From the NCBI GenBank assembly GCA_963703325.1, contig OY969805.1, positions 2,418,001-2,482,000 of the forward strand: a stretch of DNA of 64,000 bases. Direction: 5' to 3'. A program made the translations under genes and the position numbers. The notes beneath the pieces were generated by a model. That model saw only the letters and a list, made by a program, of their open reading frames with translations. It did not search any database and was not told the DNA's origin. This DNA is from Aquilonibacter sp963703325. GTDB lineage: Bacteria > Vulcanimicrobiota > Vulcanimicrobiia > Vulcanimicrobiales > Vulcanimicrobiaceae. Positions 56,365-63,860 of this stretch are shown here, piece after piece (the first letter of the stretch is position 1; the number at the start of each line of letters is the position of its first letter).

Positions 56365-57133
56365 GCCTTTTCTCGAAAACGGTTCGATCCGCTTGTGTTG
56401 CGAACAACGCGGCAGCGGACCGCGCCGTGTCCTGTTGGCGCACGGTTGGATCTCGTCGCGCCGCATGTGGTACGACGTCGCCGAGCGGCTCGATCCCGCC
56501 GAGTTCACCCTGCACCTCCTCGATTTCCGCGGCTGTGGCCGTTCCGACCGGCCGCGTGACGCGCACGATCTGGAGTCGTATGCGAGCGATTTGCGCGTGG
56601 CCTTGGCGTCGATCGACGCGCCGGTGACGTTGGTTGGACACTCGATGGGCGGAAAGCTGGCACAATACGTTGCGGCCGAGCAACCCACGAATCTGGAACG
56701 CCTGATTCTCGTAGCGCCCGGAAGCGCGCACCCGGCGCGTGTCTCGGCGCGCCATCGAGAGCTTACGCTCGAGACGTACGGTCATCGCGAGCGCATCGAG
56801 CGATTTCAGCGCTCGGCGATGCAACGCGAAGTTGACGCGGCGACGATGGAACGCATCGTCGACGACGCCTTGGTCGCGTCGTACGAGCATTGGATCGGGT
56901 GGTACGATCGGGGCCGCGTGAGCGACTTTGCCGATCGCCTCGCGGAGATTGAAGTACCGACACTGGCGATCGCGGGCAGCAACGATCCGCTTGCACCGGC
57001 TTCGCGCGTGAAGCCTGAAGTGACGAGCGCAATCCACGGCGCGCTCTTCGTGCTGGTGCGCGACGCGGGGCACAACCTTCCGATCGAAGCGCCGGAGGAG
57101 ATCGCGCAAGCGATTCGCCGATTCATAACCTAA
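56363..57133 (+). CDS. Alpha/beta-hydrolase
   Basis: 256 residues from ATG 56363 (an ATG at 56351 is an alternative). The oxyanion segment 'LLAHGWISSRRMWYDV', nucleophile elbow 'LVGHSMGGKLAQYV' (Ser), acid in 'IAGSNDPLAP' and the catalytic His in 'VRDAGHNLPIEAPEE' are all present. Substrate unknown: esterase, lactonase or C-C hydrolase are possible. Divergent from the DMT exporter with practically no spacer. Confidence 0.9.
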   Translation: MPFLENGSIRLCCEQRGSGPRRVLLAHGWISSRRMWYDVAERLDPAEFTLHLLDFRGCGRSDRPRDAHDLESYASDLRVALASIDAPVTLVGHSMGGKLAQYVAAEQPTNLERLILVAPGSAHPARVSARHRELTLETYGHRERIERFQRSAMQREVDAATMERIVDDALVASYEHWIGWYDRGRVSDFADRLAEIEVPTLAIAGSNDPLAPASRVKPEVTSAIHGALFVLVRDAGHNLPIEAPEEIAQAIRRFIT

Positions 57134-57771
57134 GGTTCCCACGCCGGCGCCGTCGACGCGGGGTTCTCAACCAGCGGCTGCCACACGTTGCCCGGTGTTG
57201 CCGCGCCGCCGCCGCTTTGCTGATACTCGACGGTGATGAGCGTGTTGGGTGCGCCGGCATCGTCCGGCAACCCGCCATCGAGCAACGCGCCGAGCGTCGC
57301 ATCAGCGCCACCGACGACCGCCGCAAACGGCTGCATAGCAAACGTGCGAAACGAAACGGCGCCGCTACGCGTCGCGAGGGTTGCCCCGCTTGCGGCGCTG
57401 ACCACGCTGGTGATCGTGAAAGAGGCTCGCGCTTCGCTAACTGCGCTGTTCCCTTGCAGAACCACGGTGCACGGCGTGCTGGGACAGGCTGTCGATGCGG
57501 GTGCCGCTGACCGCGTCGCGGTCGCGATGGTCGTGTGCACGTCGATCTCGCAGCCGTTGGCGTCGGCAAAGGCGCAGGTTGCAATTGGCACCGGCGCGAC
57601 ACCGCTTGGCACCGACGCTTGCGCGGCGTGCACTCCGTTGACGAACGCGATGCGAGCCGCATCGAGTGCGCGCTGCCGGAGTGCCGCTTGCGCAAGCGAC
57701 GCTGCGCCGTGCACGATCGTTTCGCCGAGCACGGCGAGGAGCGCAAGCAAAAACAGCGTGCGCAGAAGCAC
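57130..57771 (-). CDS. Hypothetical exported protein beside a prepilin gene
   Basis: 213 residues, Ala/Thr/Val-rich, with an N-terminal hydrophobic helix ('LLRTLFLLALLAVLGETIVH') that lacks a clear prepilin cleavage motif but has a Glu at the +5-like place. A pseudopilin relationship is possible. Cysteines at 'ATCAFADANGCEI' and 'TACPSTPCTVV' may form disulfides. It directly follows the prepilin-like gene (shared base at 57771), so both are probably made together. Family not recognised. Confidence 0.6.
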   Translation of the reverse strand: MLLRTLFLLALLAVLGETIVHGAASLAQAALRQRALDAARIAFVNGVHAAQASVPSGVAPVPIATCAFADANGCEIDVHTTIATATRSAAPASTACPSTPCTVVLQGNSAVSEARASFTITSVVSAASGATLATRSGAVSFRTFAMQPFAAVVGGADATLGALLDGGLPDDAGAPNTLITVEYQQSGGGAATPGNVWQPLVENPASTAPAWEP

Positions 57772-58202
57772 TACTGCGGAGCGGTCCCGTTGCTCGCCGC
57801 CGGTACCAGCGAATTCGGCGGCGGCGCCGGCGCGGCAATCGTCTGGCTCAGCGTTGCGATCTTGGTCGCGTCGTTGTCGTCGCTTGCCGAAAGGACGATC
57901 GTCACCGACCCGCCGGCTGTTGTCGTGCTCGTGAGCGAGAGATGCGCGGGAAGCGGCGAGCCGCTTGGGAGCGGAATCGTCGTCGGCACGGTCGTTGACG
58001 GCAAGGTCGCGCCTTGGTATTTCATCACGTCGACAGCGATGCGCATCTCGCGGGTGACCGTCGCCTCGAGCGCGCTTTCGACTGGGTCTGGACCGAAGCG
58101 ATGTTCGGAAGCGATCAGCGCGGCGCTAAGCGCTCCGACGGCGATCGCGATGATCGCTACGGCTACAACGACTTCGACGAGGCTCTCGCCGCGTTCGCGC
58201 AC
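57771..58202 (-). CDS. Prepilin-type N-terminal cleavage protein (pseudopilin)
   Basis: 143 residues. The N-terminus 'RERGESLVEVVVAVAIIAIA' is a class III signal: short basic leader, Gly, then Glu at +5-like spacing inside a long hydrophobic helix. The rest is small and Ser/Thr/Pro-rich. It should be processed by a prepilin peptidase and join a type II secretion or type IV pilus-like filament. It starts 2 bases after the acyltransferase stop. Confidence 0.8.
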   Translation of the reverse strand: MRERGESLVEVVVAVAIIAIAVGALSAALIASEHRFGPDPVESALEATVTREMRIAVDVMKYQGATLPSTTVPTTIPLPSGSPLPAHLSLTSTTTAGGSVTIVLSASDDNDATKIATLSQTIAAPAPPPNSLVPAASNGTAPQ

Positions 58203-58203
58203 A

Positions 58204-59343
58204 TCACGGTGAGTGCCCGCGCGCGAGCCAAACGAGACGCGGCGGCCGTATCCGCAGCAGGGGCCGTTCGATCAGATAGGTCACCAGCGCCGCTTGCACG
58301 ATCGTGACGATGAACGCGAGGATCGTGTAACGCAGCTGCCAGGCGGCATCGAAATGCGGGTCGCCCGTATACGGCGGAATGTGGTGCATGACCATCTCGC
58401 GCGCGACCAATTGATGGTAAAGATACAGATTGTACGAGATCAACGCAAGAAATCGCAGCGGCGCATTTGCGAGCAATACCTGAAAGAATGTCGGCGCGCA
58501 AAGCGAACCGAGCGCGATTGCGCCGAACCCCAGTCCGTAGAGTGCGCGGGTGTAGATTTGCGGCGCGATCTGCCACTGCGGGTCGGTGCGATGCTCGAAC
58601 ATGCCGATGAGCAGCACGCAGAGCAGCCAGACGCCGGCGACTGCCGCCATCGGCATGGCCGGTGAAATCTCCGGCGCGCGTAAGCGATGTCCGAAGCGCG
58701 CAAAGATCCACGCCGAGAACATCCCGCACGCGAAGATGTCGAGGTAGCCCGGCAGATTTTCGACCAAGAGCGGCATTTGGTGGCTGAAGCAGCACTGCGC
58801 CGCATGCACGCGCCAGAGCAGCGCGATCGCGAGCATTGCTACGGTCGTGAGAGCAGCGCGGCGCGAGAAGCTCCACCACACCAGCGGGAAAATCAGGTAG
58901 AACTCCACTTCGACGGCAAGCGTCCAGAGCACACCGTTAATCGAACCGTAGGTCGACTGCCACCAGGTGTGGATGAAGAGCAGGTGCGTGACGATCTCTT
59001 GCCACGGCGCCGCACCGTTGCGGTTGAGAACCGCGTAACCGATGGCGTAGGCGACCACGATCGAAAGCACATACGACGGCACGATCTTGATGAAGCGGCG
59101 CCAGGCAAAGTGTCCCCATGTCGGCTGGGGCTCTCCCGCGAGTTGCGCGCGCACGAACGGGAACGTGATGACGAACCCGCTCAGAAAGAAGAAGAGATGG
59201 ACGCCGATGAACCCGGTTTCGGGAATGAACTGCAGCCACGGCGCGGGCGCGGGCAACCACGAAATCTCCCAAATGTGATACCAGAGCACGAGCAGCACGG
59301 CGATGCCGCGCATCCCATCAAGAACGCCTAGTCTATCTTTCAA
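58204..59343 (-). CDS. Acyltransferase 3 family membrane protein
   Basis: 379 residues with about ten hydrophobic helices and the family start 'LGVLDGMRGIAVLLVLWYHI' including the catalytic-type His. Later motifs are 'TGFIGVHLFFFLSGFVITFP', 'WTLAVEVEFYLIFPLVW' and 'YNLYLYHQLVAREMV'. These proteins O-acylate sugars of surface glycans or other exported molecules. First gene of a minus-strand run with the two pilin-like genes. Confidence 0.92.
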   Translation of the reverse strand: MKDRLGVLDGMRGIAVLLVLWYHIWEISWLPAPAPWLQFIPETGFIGVHLFFFLSGFVITFPFVRAQLAGEPQPTWGHFAWRRFIKIVPSYVLSIVVAYAIGYAVLNRNGAAPWQEIVTHLLFIHTWWQSTYGSINGVLWTLAVEVEFYLIFPLVWWSFSRRAALTTVAMLAIALLWRVHAAQCCFSHQMPLLVENLPGYLDIFACGMFSAWIFARFGHRLRAPEISPAMPMAAVAGVWLLCVLLIGMFEHRTDPQWQIAPQIYTRALYGLGFGAIALGSLCAPTFFQVLLANAPLRFLALISYNLYLYHQLVAREMVMHHIPPYTGDPHFDAAWQLRYTILAFIVTIVQAALVTYLIERPLLRIRPPRLVWLARGHSP

Positions 59344-59363
59344 CGTCTAATTCCGTCGGCGGA

Positions 59364-59406
59364 TCGGCCGAAGGCCGAACGCTACAGGTCAACGCGCAGC
59401 GTTGAC
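59364..59406. repeat. Two hairpins upstream of the GntR operon
   Basis: TCGGCC-GAA-GGCCGA (59364-59378), related to the post-rpoC palindrome family, and a perfect GTCAACGC-GCA-GCGTTGAC (59388-59406). The second may be an operator or part of a terminator for the upstream side. Neither has a T-run. Confidence 0.5.
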
Positions 59407-59422
59407 CCATTGTTCTAAGGGG

Positions 59423-59461
59423 TTGACACAAAACCTGTCTTTGTATTAGTATGTAGATACA
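59423..59461 (+). promoter_or_regulatory. Promoter with YtrA/GntR-type palindrome abutting the start codon
   Basis: Perfect -35 TTGACA (59423-59428), -10 candidate TAGTAT (59447-59452, 18-bp spacer). The inverted repeat TGTAT-N10-ATACA (59442-59461) overlaps the -10 and ends at the base before the ATG 59462. The repeat fits operators of the YtrA subfamily of GntR regulators, one of which is encoded two genes on. The transcript would start within a few bases of the ATG, i.e. be leaderless. Confidence 0.65.
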
Positions 59462-60232
59462 ATGACTTTCTCGATACTGTTCGATCGCTGGTATTTCGGG
59501 CTGTTTCTCGTCGGCTACGGGCTGTTCTTGGTCGTCCGCGCTCACGCACTCAACGACTTACGCCGCTATTTCCGGTGCGACGACCAGACGCCGGAGCTTG
59601 ACGATGCGGTGTCGCGCCGTCAAGCGCTCGAATCGCTTCCGCTTGCCGCATGGTACGTTCCGGGAATCGTCAACGTCCTGCTCGGCGCCGCGGTACTCGG
59701 AGGCGCACTTAGCGGAATCATCGGCTACGGATTCGGCATGTGCGGCTTCGTGGCAAGTTTGGGGATCTCATATCTGCGCCTCCGCAATCGCGGAGCGACG
59801 CGTGCCGCGGCTCTCGCGCCGCGCACGCTGACGTCGATCGTTCCGCTGCCGTGGTATCCCGCAGCAGCGCTCGTATCCGTAGCACCGCTGGCCTTTGTCG
59901 ACGTGCCGCAGTTCGGGGTCGCGGCGATTCTCGTGACGTTCGCGGCAATTGCGACGTTCGGTTTCGCGATTGCGTCGAATTCCATGGCATCGATTATGCC
60001 GGGCCGCAATCCAGAAATCGAGTTGTATGTTGACAACCGTATTCGCCGGTGCCGCGTGCTAGGATTGTTCGCGGCCGGCATGGGCGTCCCGCTGGTTTTC
60101 GTTGCGATGGCGTGGGCCGCGACGCCCAGCACGCTGCTGAATACGATAGCGATCGTCTTGGTGTTCGCCGCCTGGTGCGGGTTCGTGATTCCGCTATTGA
60201 TGCGTCGCGTGCGGGTGCCGGGATTTTTCTAG
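59462..60232 (+). CDS. Membrane protein of a GntR/YtrA-type operon
   Basis: 256 residues, six or so hydrophobic helices (about 8-26, 62-82, 85-102, 130-150, 155-175, 200-240). No catalytic motif recognised. The ATG follows the operator directly and no ribosome-binding site is seen, as expected for a leaderless message. Operon with the GntR regulator (18-bp gap) and a further membrane protein. Confidence 0.7.
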   Translation: MTFSILFDRWYFGLFLVGYGLFLVVRAHALNDLRRYFRCDDQTPELDDAVSRRQALESLPLAAWYVPGIVNVLLGAAVLGGALSGIIGYGFGMCGFVASLGISYLRLRNRGATRAAALAPRTLTSIVPLPWYPAAALVSVAPLAFVDVPQFGVAAILVTFAAIATFGFAIASNSMASIMPGRNPEIELYVDNRIRRCRVLGLFAAGMGVPLVFVAMAWAATPSTLLNTIAIVLVFAAWCGFVIPLLMRRVRVPGFF

Positions 60233-60250
60233 AACGTGTCGCGAGATCCA

Positions 60251-60640
60251 ATGGCGCCTGAGAACGAACCACTGATTGCCGTCGATCCGCAGATCGAAAC
60301 GCCGCCGTATCAACAGATTTTCGAGCAGATTCGGGCGGCGATCGAGCGGGGCGCCCTCGCACCGGACGCGCCGTTGCCGACGGTACGCCAACTCGCCGGC
60401 GATCTCGGGGTGGCCCCCAACACGGTTGCGCGCGCCTACACTGATCTGGCCGATGCGGGCTGGCTGATTAGCGAGGGACGGCGCGGAACGCGGGTTGCGA
60501 GCAAGACGCCCGCCGCCGATCGGCGAGCGCGATCGAATGCGCTCGCGGAGGCGGCAGCGAGATTTGTGGATTCGTTGCGCCACCGTGGTTATAGTGCGAC
60601 GGAAATTGCTGCTGAGTTACGGAGGGTACTCGACGCGTGA
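60251..60640 (+). CDS. GntR-family regulator, YtrA subfamily
   Basis: 129 residues from ATG 60251. The GntR winged helix is complete ('PPYQQIFEQIRAAIERGALA', 'LPTVRQLAGDLGVAPNTVAR', 'ADAGWLISEGRRGTRVA'), followed by only about 50 residues of helix. This is the short effector region characteristic of YtrA-type members, which usually repress the transporter-like operon they are in. The operator at 59442-59461 is its likely target. Confidence 0.9.
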   Translation: MAPENEPLIAVDPQIETPPYQQIFEQIRAAIERGALAPDAPLPTVRQLAGDLGVAPNTVARAYTDLADAGWLISEGRRGTRVASKTPAADRRARSNALAEAAARFVDSLRHRGYSATEIAAELRRVLDA

Positions 60641-61500
60641 ACGGACTTGCCACATTGCAACTTGCGGCTCACGTGCTTCGCATCGCGCTGGGAGCCCAGC
60701 TTGCCTGTTGGGGTGCGATCTTCGCCGTCCAACCGTTCTACCGCGCCTACGTGCGGGCAATTCGCCGCTTTGCGCGCTGGGCGTCGCGGCGAACGCGGAC
60801 GTCGATGCCGGAGGAAGCCGTGGCGAGGATCACGGCTGCGTCGGAGAAGCGACAAGCCGTGACGATCGAGCCGCCGCAATCCGTGCTGACCATTATCGGT
60901 GTGTTGATGATCGTGGCAGGGCTGGTAGGTGCCTTCGGGCTGCTCGAGATCGGCACGCTTGTCTCGGGAATGTTTGCGGCTCTGGCGGCGGTGATCTGCT
61001 GGTGGTCGATGCGCGCGCGCCCGTCCTCCGGCGAGCGACGCGAGGCGGTGCTTCGACCGCGTGCGCTTCCCGGTTGGATCAACCCCTTGATCCTCGCGAT
61101 TCCACTTCTGCAGATTCCGATCGTCGCTGTAACCGGCAGTCAGGGAAGAACGATCGATCGCGCCATTGTCATCGGCTCGATCGTCATTGCCGCGGCAACG
61201 GCGTACATCTATGGAAGGTACGCCGACCGCGCGCTGTTCGGCGCGGACCGCAGTGCCGAAAGCGTTGTGGACGACAGCACGCGGGGTTTCGGGGCGCTTG
61301 TCTTGAGCTTTCTTGGTTTCGTCGGGCCGGGGGTCTACGTCATCGAGCGGTCATTGGCGCTCGGGCCGAGGCATGGATTGTGGTTCGAAATGATCCTGTT
61401 GTACGCGTTCCTGGTCCTCTTCGGCCTCACGTTGTTCAAGCGGCGGCAGGCGATTTCGCAACTCACCCTTGACAGCCCCCCGGGCGATGTGATTGCATAG
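60637..61500 (+). CDS. Membrane protein, third gene of the GntR operon
   Basis: 287 residues with about six hydrophobic helices; start GTG 60637 overlaps the regulator stop (GTGA). The N-terminus 'NGLATLQLAAHVLRIALG' and the loops with many Arg residues are unlike a known transporter. Not recognised. Its last codons contain the TTGACA of the next promoter, so the end of this gene doubles as the control region of the aromatic operon. Confidence 0.65.
   Translation: MNGLATLQLAAHVLRIALGAQLACWGAIFAVQPFYRAYVRAIRRFARWASRRTRTSMPEEAVARITAASEKRQAVTIEPPQSVLTIIGVLMIVAGLVGAFGLLEIGTLVSGMFAALAAVICWWSMRARPSSGERREAVLRPRALPGWINPLILAIPLLQIPIVAVTGSQGRTIDRAIVIGSIVIAAATAYIYGRYADRALFGADRSAESVVDDSTRGFGALVLSFLGFVGPGVYVIERSLALGPRHGLWFEMILLYAFLVLFGLTLFKRRQAISQLTLDSPPGDVIA
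61469..61498 (+). promoter_or_regulatory. Candidate promoter of the aromatic amino-acid operon
   Basis: Perfect -35 TTGACA (61469-61474), then after 18 bp TTGCAT (61493-61498) as a weak -10, both inside the end of the upstream gene. Transcription would begin about 61505, right at the leader-peptide start codon. Confidence 0.45.
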
Positions 61501-61507
61501 CCGCAAC

Positions 61508-61591
61508 GTGATTCAGACTTTCGGCTTTAGCTTTGCGTATTGGTATTACTACTTTGGCCTCTCGGGCCCAAGGGGATTCGCGCACGCATAA
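61508..61591 (+). CDS. Aromatic-rich attenuator leader peptide
   Basis: 27 codons from GTG 61508 to TAA 61589, beginning MIQTFGFSFAYWYYYFGLS. Ten of 27 residues are aromatic (5 Phe, 4 Tyr, 1 Trp), nine of them among codons 5-16. Such bias is the mark of ribosome-stalling leader peptides of pheA/trp type. It lies between the upstream gene and the prephenate dehydratase-DAHP synthase fusion and is followed by an antiterminator/terminator pair. Confidence 0.8.
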   Translation: MIQTFGFSFAYWYYYFGLSGPRGFAHA

Positions 61592-61644
61592 AGCCGACCG
61601 GCCAGACGCCGGAGAACACGCGTAAAATGCATGAACGAGTCCCC
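61572..61644 (+). promoter_or_regulatory. Antiterminator pairing of the aromatic attenuator
   Basis: GGGGATTCG (61572-61580, in the last third of the leader ORF) can pair with CGAGTCCCC (61636-61644, left arm of the terminator) over nine bases with one G-U. A small CCGGC/GCCGG hairpin (61598-61612) lies between. A ribosome stalled on the Phe/Tyr codons leaves the first arm free; one reaching the stop codon covers it. Confidence 0.7.
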
Positions 61645-61672
61645 GCCGAAGTGGGGACTCGTTCTTTTTCTC
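61633..61672 (+). terminator. Attenuator terminator before the prephenate dehydratase-DAHP synthase gene
   Basis: GAACGAGTCCCC (61633-61644) pairs perfectly with GGGGACTCGTTC (61653-61664) over an 8-base loop and is followed by TTTTT. It stands 18-57 bp before the ATG 61690. A perfect 12-bp stem in a leader can only act as conditional terminator if the gene is to be expressed. Confidence 0.88.
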
Positions 61673-61689
61673 ATAACCAGGGGCAAACC

Positions 61690-63462
61690 ATGACAGCGGT
61701 CTACCAGGGAGTCGACGGAGCCTATTCGCAGCTGGTGCTGGGGCACTATCTGCGCGAGCACGGAATCGAGATGCCGACCGTGGGTCTCCCCAGTTTTCGC
61801 GAGATGGCGACGGCGGTTGCCGGGTCGCGCGCGGATGCCGGCGTGATCCCGATCGAAAACGCGATCGTCGGAACCGTTCGCGAAGGCTACGACCTGCTGG
61901 CGGAGTTCGATTTAGTGCCGGTCGCGGAGATTCAGTGGCGCACCGATCATCGTTTGCTGGGCGTGCGCGGCGCGGAGCTGCGCGACGTGCGCGAAGTGCT
62001 AGCGCATCCGCTCGTGCTGGCCGAATGCGGCGCGTTTCTAGCCGGTCTCGATCACGCTCGTGCGATTCCGTGTGAAGACACCGGTGTCGCCGCACGCGAG
62101 GTGGCGCGCGGCGGCAATCCCGCTATCGCCGCGCTTGCGTCGCCGGTGGCGGCGTCGATCTACGATCTGATCGAACTGGCCACCCACTGCAGCGACGATC
62201 CGCGCACCTACTCGCGCTTCTTGATCGTGCGGCCGCGCCACGCGTCCGCGTCCAATCCGCTGCTCGCCGTTGGCAAGAGCGAGCGGCGCAAGACGTCGCT
62301 CGTCTTTTCCGTCGAGGAGCGCACCGGTTCGCTCGCCGGTGTGCTTTCGATTCTCGCCGCGCACAACATCAACGGCGACAAGCTCGAATCGAAGCCGTAT
62401 CTCGGGCACGGCACCGAGCGCGTGTTCTATGTTGACTTCGACGGCGATTATGAGGACCCCAACGTTGCCGGCGCGCTTGCGGAACTGAAGAAGGCCTGCA
62501 AGACGCTCACCGTGCTCGGTAGTTACGACGCGCATATCGGCGAGCCGATCGGGCGCAACGACGATCCGCCCAAGGCGCTGGTCGAGCTCGTGCGCGAGAT
62601 CGCCCCGCCGCCGGCACCGATCAGCGATTCGCCCTTCCCGCGCGTCGCGCGCGCAGCCAACCCACCGGGAACCACACTGCAAATCGGTGGCGTGCGCGTG
62701 GGCGACGGTGAGTTCACGATTGTGGCTGGGCCGTGTTCGGTGGAATCGCGCGAACAAATTCTCGATACGGCGCATGCGGTCGCGGCGCGCGGCGCGGTGA
62801 TGTTGCGCGGCGGCGCGTTCAAACCGCGCACCAGTCCGTACGCGTTCCAAGGTTTGGGCTGGGAAGGCGTGTCGCTGCTTGCAGAGGCGGGTCGCGCGAG
62901 TGGGCTGCCGACGGTGAGCGAAGTGATGACGATCGATCAAGTCGAGCGGATGGCCGCACAAATCGATGTGCTCCAGATCGGTGCACGCAACATGCAGAAC
63001 TTCGATCTGCTCAAGGCGGTTGGGCGCTGCGGGCGGCCGGTACTGCTCAAGCGCGGACTTGCCGCGACCGTCGATGAACTGCTTGCTGCGGCCGAATACA
63101 TTCTTTCCGAAGGCAATCCAAACGTGATTCTGTGCGAACGCGGCATTCGCACTTTCGAGCAGGCAACGCGCAACACGCTCGATCTCTCGGCCGTGCCGGT
63201 GCTGCGCGAGCGTTCGCATCTGCCGGTATGGGTCGATCCCAGCCACGGCGTCGGCGTGAGACGGTGGGTGCGGCCACTATGCCGCGCCGCCAAAGCGGTC
63301 GGCGCGCACGGCTTGCTCATCGAGGTGCACCCGAATCCGCCCGAAGCCAAGAGCGATAAAGAACAAGCGCTCACCTTCGACGACTTCGGCGCGATCATGC
63401 ACGATCTCGCGGGGATCGATACCTGGTCGCAAGCGCAGACGGGACCGCAGGCCAAGGTATGA
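61690..63462 (+). CDS. Fused prephenate dehydratase - DAHP synthase
   Basis: 590 residues from ATG 61690 ('MTAVYQGVDGAYSQLVLGHY'). Residues 1-180 are prephenate dehydratase ('GVIPIENAIVGTVREGYDLL', 'TYSRFLIV' as the TRF region). About 195-275 is an ACT domain with 'TGSLAGVLSIL' and 'KLESKPYLG' (ESRP-type Phe site). About 315-590 is a type I-beta DAHP synthase ('IVAGPCSVESREQI', 'LRGGAFKPRTSPYAFQGLGW', 'LLKRGLAATVDELLAAAEYI', 'WVDPSHGVG'). The two enzymes stand at the first and a late step of the route to Phe. Joining them lets one ACT site sense Phe for both. The usual fusion partner of either is chorismate mutase, which is the next gene here. Confidence 0.9.
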   Translation: MTAVYQGVDGAYSQLVLGHYLREHGIEMPTVGLPSFREMATAVAGSRADAGVIPIENAIVGTVREGYDLLAEFDLVPVAEIQWRTDHRLLGVRGAELRDVREVLAHPLVLAECGAFLAGLDHARAIPCEDTGVAAREVARGGNPAIAALASPVAASIYDLIELATHCSDDPRTYSRFLIVRPRHASASNPLLAVGKSERRKTSLVFSVEERTGSLAGVLSILAAHNINGDKLESKPYLGHGTERVFYVDFDGDYEDPNVAGALAELKKACKTLTVLGSYDAHIGEPIGRNDDPPKALVELVREIAPPPAPISDSPFPRVARAANPPGTTLQIGGVRVGDGEFTIVAGPCSVESREQILDTAHAVAARGAVMLRGGAFKPRTSPYAFQGLGWEGVSLLAEAGRASGLPTVSEVMTIDQVERMAAQIDVLQIGARNMQNFDLLKAVGRCGRPVLLKRGLAATVDELLAAAEYILSEGNPNVILCERGIRTFEQATRNTLDLSAVPVLRERSHLPVWVDPSHGVGVRRWVRPLCRAAKAVGAHGLLIEVHPNPPEAKSDKEQALTFDDFGAIMHDLAGIDTWSQAQTGPQAKV

Positions 63463-63857
63463 CGGAAGGCGAGTGGCGAGGCGGTAAAGTCCGCGGAATT
63501 CGCGGTGCAATCACGGTTGATCGCGACGATAGCGCGGCGATCGTCGACGCAACCAAACGGCTCTTGAGCGCGATGATCGAGCGCAACGACGTCGCGATCG
63601 ATGATATCGCGTCGGTACTCTTTAGTCTCACGCCGGACTTGCATGCGGTGTTTCCCGCGCTTGGTGCGCGCGAAATGGGCTGGACGAACGTGCCGATGCT
63701 GCACTTTTGCGAGATCGACGTGCCCGGATCGCTCGAGCGCGTGATTCGCGTGCTGATGCATGTAAACACCACCCGCAGCATCGACGAGATCGAGCACGTC
63801 TATCTCGACGGAGCCGTCGTGTTGCGCCCCGATCTCGCCCGCTCGACCACGAGGTAA
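63459..63857 (+). CDS. aroH: Chorismate mutase, AroH class
   Basis: 132 residues; start overlaps the previous stop (ATGA). The AroH trimer fold is seen in 'GIRGAITVDRDDSAAIVDAT', 'VLFSLTPDLHAVFPALGARE', 'VPMLHFCEIDVPGSLERVIR' and 'VYLDGAVVLRPDL', with the active-site Arg, Glu and Arg residues in their usual places. Converts chorismate to prephenate, the substrate of both the fused dehydratase and the next gene product. Confidence 0.92.
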   Translation: MTEGEWRGGKVRGIRGAITVDRDDSAAIVDATKRLLSAMIERNDVAIDDIASVLFSLTPDLHAVFPALGAREMGWTNVPMLHFCEIDVPGSLERVIRVLMHVNTTRSIDEIEHVYLDGAVVLRPDLARSTTR

Positions 63858-63860
63858 GCC

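Noticed and set aside
55598..57142. 514-codon open frame on the minus strand
   Set aside because: Overlaps the DMT exporter and is antisense to the hydrolase; its translation resembles no protein and is Arg-rich.
62038..63246. 402-codon open frame on the minus strand
   Set aside because: Antisense to the prephenate dehydratase-DAHP synthase fusion.
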